Below, one piece after another: positions 59,795 to 64,000 of a DNA stretch of 64,000 bases. A program made the translations under genes and the position numbers. Below the pieces are notes generated by a model. It saw nothing but the letters and a program-made list of their open reading frames with translations. It did no database searches and was not told where the DNA came from. Origin of the DNA: Cylicocyclus nassatus (lineage: Eukaryota > Nematoda > Chromadorea > Rhabditida > Strongylidae); NCBI GenBank assembly GCA_958299035.1, contig CATQJL010000001.1, positions 15,388,305 to 15,452,304 of the forward strand. Reading direction: 5' to 3'. Position 1 is the stretch's first letter, and each line of letters starts with the position of its first letter.

Positions 59795-60025
59795 CAGGGC
59801 TCGGCACGAGCTGGCACCAGGAAATTTTCAAAACCAAGTCCCCCTTGAATTTTGCTAATTCTCACGAAGTCCCCTTTGACCCCAGACCAAAATCCCTGAA
59901 AATCCTCCAAAAAAAGGAAAAATTAAAAAAAGCGTCGCAATTTGTTGACAAAAACGACATCCCCTTTGCTTTTTGTCCCAAAAACGATATCCAGCTTGCC
60001 TTGTGCCAGCTGGTGCCAGACCCTA
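59795..60025. mobile_element. 231-base hAT MITE with exact 8-base duplication
   Basis: Ends CAGGGCTCGGCACGAGCTGG and CCAGCTGGTGCCAGACCCTA, flanked by AGTCAAAC on both sides (59,787-59,794; 60,026-60,033). The interior identifies the hAT relics in unit X and the 1,245-base element at 27,890 as relatives. Confidence 0.9.
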
Positions 60026-60430
60026 AGTCAAACCCAAATTCTTGAACATAATAATCACCATGTACCTTCGTAAAAATGGGATCTTGAGTAGAGGACTATA
60101 TGTAGCCGAGAAACGGTTGTACGTTGTCCCATGTGGACATCTGCGACAAAACGCGCAGCTCCATACTTACAGGCATGCAGATTTGTACCAGGTGCCTGCG
60201 CGGAATGGAGCCCTTTTTGCTGACTGTGCTTGAAAACTAACTTGCTTCTTCTAGCATTACAAGTCTCTAGTTCATATCTCCTCCTCAACTTATTAGCATG
60301 TCTTTCCATCTCTGCTAACAACCTCTTTCTATTTGGATCTGAAAGCGCCACAGAAAATGAGACAAAACTTCAGACAAAACTTCAAGGAGCGGGTTCATAA
60401 GCTCATCTGTAGATAAGCCTTCATTTTGCG

Positions 60431-60691
60431 CTAATTCAACAGGCCTTTCTGGCGATTTTCCAGCTGCTTTTTTCTAAAAATCAACTTTACGTGGTATAAA
60501 GCACTTATGCAGCATACAATCTCCTCTTCCTTATAGAAATCGTCTGCGATGTGATAAAGTATAGACGAGCTTTGTGTGAGTTGTCCATGGTCATCAATTC
60601 TCAACCCATGCAAATTCGCGAAGTTCAAAGGTGGAATCGAGCGTTTTTTCATAATTTCGCGCGGTGTTTCACTGGTAATTTTCCAAGGTTT
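60431..60691 (-). CDS. Unrecognised exon, minus strand
   Basis: After the acceptor GCACTTTCAG the frame opens at once: KPWKITSETPREIMKKRSIP, PLNFANLHGLRIDDHGQL, then DDFYKEEEIVCCISALYHVK and a stop at 60,431. The clean acceptor, charged composition and 86 open codons favour a real exon. No donor was found before the stop, so it would be a last exon. I recognise no domain. Confidence 0.35.
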   Translation of the reverse strand, partial: KPWKITSETPREIMKKRSIPPLNFANLHGLRIDDHGQLTQSSSILYHIADDFYKEEEIVCCISALYHVKLIFRKKQLENRQKGLLN

Positions 60692-60834
60692 CTGAAAGTG
60701 CGGACCATATAATCAATGAAAGAAGATTTGAATTATAAGAACCAAGAATCTGTATCTGCGTCGCCATCGCCATCGTTTCATTGCTGCTTCCAACCTCCCA
60801 TAATATATTATAGCAATTAAAGCCTTCAGATAGT

Positions 60835-61074
60835 TCATTCAAACTCTCTCAAAAGTATCAAAGGTGCGATGACCTCCAAAATAAGCAGGATGACTGCAAT
60901 AGCCATAAATGAATCTAGAACAACCATGCCGTACGAAAGAAGTAGAAAAGTGAATTTAGACTTTATTCGTTTTATCATAGTGATAATTTTGTTTACTTGC
61001 TCGTAAGGAGATGGAGGAGGGGTAGTGGGATTTCCACGTTCGTACTTCTTTTCAAGCCTTCCTTTGGAAACCAA
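60835..61074 (-). CDS. Possible small membrane protein
   Basis: The frame encodes a basic, proline-containing N-terminal part (NPTTPPPSPYEQ, MIKRIKSKF) and a long hydrophobic stretch, FTFLLLSYGMVVLDSFMAI then AVILLILEVIAPLILL, ending REFE and a stop. It has no in-frame ATG at its 5' end; the first is after PYEQVNKIIT. The hydrophobic part could be one or two membrane segments. It may belong with the exon at 60,431-60,691 on the same strand, but splice links are not evident. Confidence 0.3.
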   Translation of the reverse strand: MVSKGRLEKKYERGNPTTPPPSPYEQVNKIITMIKRIKSKFTFLLLSYGMVVLDSFMAIAVILLILEVIAPLILLREFE

Positions 61075-61543
61075 TAAAAATCAAAGCGTCAGCCTTTAGG
61101 GTAATCATTTGGAAATGCTGATCATGCATGAGCTTTGTCCATCACGCAGTTTCCCATCTCATAAATTATCTTTCAACCACAGTTATAATAGCTTTTTTGC
61201 ATTATAGGATAACCAGTTTGCCAATTAAAACCAACATATACGAAAATTTCTTCAAATAAACCTTTGCTTACTAATCGCTTAATAACGCCAACTCTTACTG
61301 TTATTCTGGGGTAACCAAGACGAACAATAATCTATTTCATGTTGTGAGTCAGTGAAATCTAGCTTTTTGAAAAAACTTGATAAAACAAACCTTGAGATCC
61401 GTGCGATCGAACCAAAAGATTTATTAACGATCAAACAGTGTGTAGAGGAAAGCAGAAAAAATGAAAAAGAGCAAATTCAAAACTCTGTATACTCGCAAAC
61501 CCAAGCCAAGAAATAGCGTTTTCAAATCAGTTATTATACATAT
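61075..61543. other. Unassigned sequence
   Basis: AT-rich, unique in the window, with no repeat ends or convincing exons. Confidence 0.4.
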
Positions 61544-62067
61544 CAGTGGCGGTCAGATCGCTCAGAGGCGGGAAGGGGAGGTCAAAGGGGGGGGGGGAGG
61601 ACAGTTTTTATTCGAATGATAAGTTTAAAAAAAGTGTATTCGAAATGCGTTTGGAATTTTCATTTGAAAATTTAACCTTGAAATTATCAGAGAAGAGGAA
61701 TGTGGTTCAAAAGACAGGCATACATCACGCGATTTCATCGCCTCGGGTTTCTCCTCCCGACAAGACCACTGTTACGATTCCACTGCATGCAGATCATCTT
61801 GCATTTCGGTAGTGATAGTTTGCCGCAATTAGTCGAGTTGGAAAACTATCACAATCGAAACGCAAAATGATCGGCACGCAATGAACTCGTAACTTATCGT
61901 TTTCGGAGAACCGCGAGGCGATGAAATCACGTGATGTATACCCGGCCCCCTTATTCTAGGTAAAAATTTCTCAATTATCGACAAGCAGAAACAACTCATA
62001 CGATTTTATAGCACATGTACGCTAGTTTAAAAAAAATCCGTTACCCCCTTCCCCCGGTCCGCCACTG
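61544..62067. mobile_element. hAT-like element (CAGTGGCGG ends) with nested MITE
   Basis: CAGTGGCGGTCAGATCGC and GGTCCGCCACTG at the ends, with G-rich and C-rich tracts just inside. No 8-base duplication is visible. A Harbinger-like MITE (about 61,713-61,950; ACATCACGCGATTTCATCGC arms) is inside it. Confidence 0.7.
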
Positions 62068-62454
62068 AGAACTAGTCACTTAGGGAATTGCGCGAAGATT
62101 ATTGAATTACGTTAGTTTATGAGCCAGTCTGCTGTGCAACACAAGACTTTTGCAGTTTTTATGATTTCTGTATATATACTGCACTTTTCAGCCAACTGTT
62201 CCCGTACTCACATAAGAAAAAGAAAAATCGAAAATCAAGGAAACTGGCTATAACAGCGCACTTGTCACCACAAACTTCATAATTCTGCTGTAACAACAAG
62301 ATGAGCAGGATTTTAAATCAGTGAATAATTACACATTTTAAGTACTTTGATAGGATTCAATTTGGATCTCGTTAGTGCATTTTCAGGCTGTAAAGTCTCA
62401 CTTCATACTGCATTGGTAATCCTGTTCATAAATATGATACTATCTACTAGATTG

Positions 62455-62560
62455 GCTAAAAAGTAAACTTGGTCGTTTTTAGCAATTTGTAGAATTGTCG
62501 CAGATCAGGTTTTGTTATATATACGTTATATCATTGGAAAGAGCAAACCAAGGAGAATTG
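62455..62560. mobile_element. Single mariner-like end
   Basis: TTGGCTAAAAAGTAAACTTG after TAGA, with ATTGGAAAGAGCAAACCAAG about 80 bases in, a diverged shared core. No matching right end lies before 64,000, so it is a fragment or its other end is outside. Confidence 0.45.
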
Positions 62561-62940
62561 GACAATTGACTCTGTTTTCTCAGAAATAAATTTTTCTGAT
62601 AACGATATGGTGCAAAGAAGAATGATCAGGTTCCCCTAAATTTTCGGAAAGTCAAGGTCCTATAAATGAACTGAAGTCAGGTGTAAAATGGAGATTCGGT
62701 ATTCATACGAAAACTCCAACCATTTGCATGACCACAGATGGTCAAATTCGAGCGATTTGGAATGCCCAAAATTTGAGTTCCACGCGCGAGTGCCTGGAAA
62801 TTTCACCATTTTAGCTGCCGAAAATCATCAATTTCATCATTTCATCAATTCGTGCGAAAGTGGTCTTCAAGGTATATAGAAACGTAGAAAATTTGTTAAT
62901 CATGATGAAGTGATGATTTATGACAGTTTTAGATATATTG

Positions 62941-63353
62941 AAGGCATTGGCTCGGTCTTCGACTGGAAATTTTTTGGCTTAACTCGGGTAATCCGACGCG
63001 CTATTTCGAAGATTCCCTTTAGAGAGCGCGAAAATGGCAAAAACCAGCTTTTCTCAACACTCCTCAATTGAATTTGGACGATTAGAACGGTCGCCATGGC
63101 TAGATAGGCAGAGTCGTCGAACCCACATATCACAACATTGCGCATAATGCCTCCAACTGTGGACAGGAAATTAAGGGCAGTTTTCTTGAGCAGCATGCCG
63201 TGCGCTCGAAACATGTTCTGTTTCCACTTGGTGTGAGCAACGTACCTTATTATAAATCCGTGAGGATAGGGGAACGAACTCCGCCAGTTTGAAGCGCCTC
63301 CGCGGACTACTGGTCCAGCACCAATCCGTGATGTTCACCCGAGCCACTGCCTT
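62941..63353. mobile_element. AGGCAGTGG-end MITE, diverged copy
   Basis: AAGGCATTGGCTCGG and its complement CCGAGCCACTGCCTT bound 413 bases, with TTG/CAA next to them. The interior aligns loosely with the copies at 20,636 and 40,997, including the minus-strand frame (SWFLPFSRSLKGIF against MFSPFSSFLKWIFGI). Confidence 0.75.
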
Positions 63354-64000
63354 CAACCGCAATTTTAGAGTTGTTAACTCAAGACCAATTTCGTTGAAGG
63401 AGGAAATTCCTGGATCGCTTGTGCCTTCTTGGGCAATTTTCTATGTAGCTTCATAGGGGCCTGCTATAATACAGCATAAATCACCATTCTCAATATGGGT
63501 GGGCGATGCCTTTCGTCAAGGGATTGAAGGAGGGAGCGCAGAATTTCCAAATGAAGGAGCTTGGCGTCATCAACGCTCTTCGAAAAAATTTTTTGGAGTT
63601 CCTAATCTAAAGTGGATCTGTAACGCCGAAATCTTCAAGCAAGAGGTCGTTGCAACAGCTACAAAGCTAGGAAATTTCAAAAATATCTGAAACTTTCGGC
63701 AGATTTTTTTAACCATGAAGTTTTTGACTAATTCTGAAATTTATGGTAATCCTGCGCTGCAATGATATGATTTTGGTATGTTGTTGAATGTCATAACCTC
63801 ATTATTTCTTAAGCTGCGACACTCTGCTTTCACATTATATGGGAAAAATTCAGTGCATACACATCATTTATGTTTTTGAGTGGTGAATCACAAAATGAGA
63901 AAAGAATCTTTGAACGAATCGTAGAAGTGAAAAAATTGTTAACGAGTGATATTGGCATGTAGTTCTTGCTTTAGAATTTTCTGAAAACTATGAGATTTAC
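63354..64000. other. Unassigned; one 64-codon frame
   Basis: A frame at 63,499-63,690 (starting MGDAFRQGIEGGSAEFPNEG) ends in a stop. No splice signals or known motif support it. The rest is AT-rich. Confidence 0.3.

Overview
The window looks like gene-poor, repeat-rich DNA from a small invertebrate, most likely a nematode. The only large recognisable gene, a GH35 beta-galactosidase, is split by many short introns (several about 50 bases) whose acceptors read TTTTCAG or TTTTAG. A Penelope-like element carries a nematode-style RT plus GIY-YIG arrangement. Four copies of a small secreted glycine-rich peptide gene each have a TTTTTTCAG acceptor 15-18 bases before the ATG, as trans-spliced nematode genes do. 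I cannot name the species.

Most of the sequence is explained by two overlapping segmental duplications. Pair P/Q is about 2,815-14,549 versus 42,720-54,545. Pair A/B is about 20,378-29,445 versus 34,170-42,655. The order is P, beta-galactosidase (14,526-18,656), A, a unique stretch with a 246-base tandem array, a two-exon gene and a Penelope-like element (29,446-34,163), B, Q, then unique sequence to the end. A smaller unit X, containing the glycine-rich peptide gene, occurs four times (once each in P, A, B and Q). A unit Y occurs in P and Q.

Because each duplicated block has a partner, later insertions can be read against their empty sites. These comparisons expose Helitron-type elements (5' TC, 3' CTAG, inserted between A and T), TA-target mariner-like palindromes, an hAT element with an exact 8-base duplication, a Harbinger-like MITE with a TTA duplication, a TTAA-target MITE, and a 1.87 kb composite element flanked by two near-identical 143-base MITEs. 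Many elements are nested, up to four deep.

The beta-galactosidase is a recent pseudogene. Its 5' end is cut off at the border of P, its acid/base motif has lost the conserved Asn, and it carries two frameshifts. All four glycine-rich peptide copies are also broken, each by different lesions. Intact protein-coding capacity is therefore low; the remaining plausible exons are near 32.0-32.5 kb, 55.4-55.6 kb and 60.4-61.1 kb, and I do not recognise their products.
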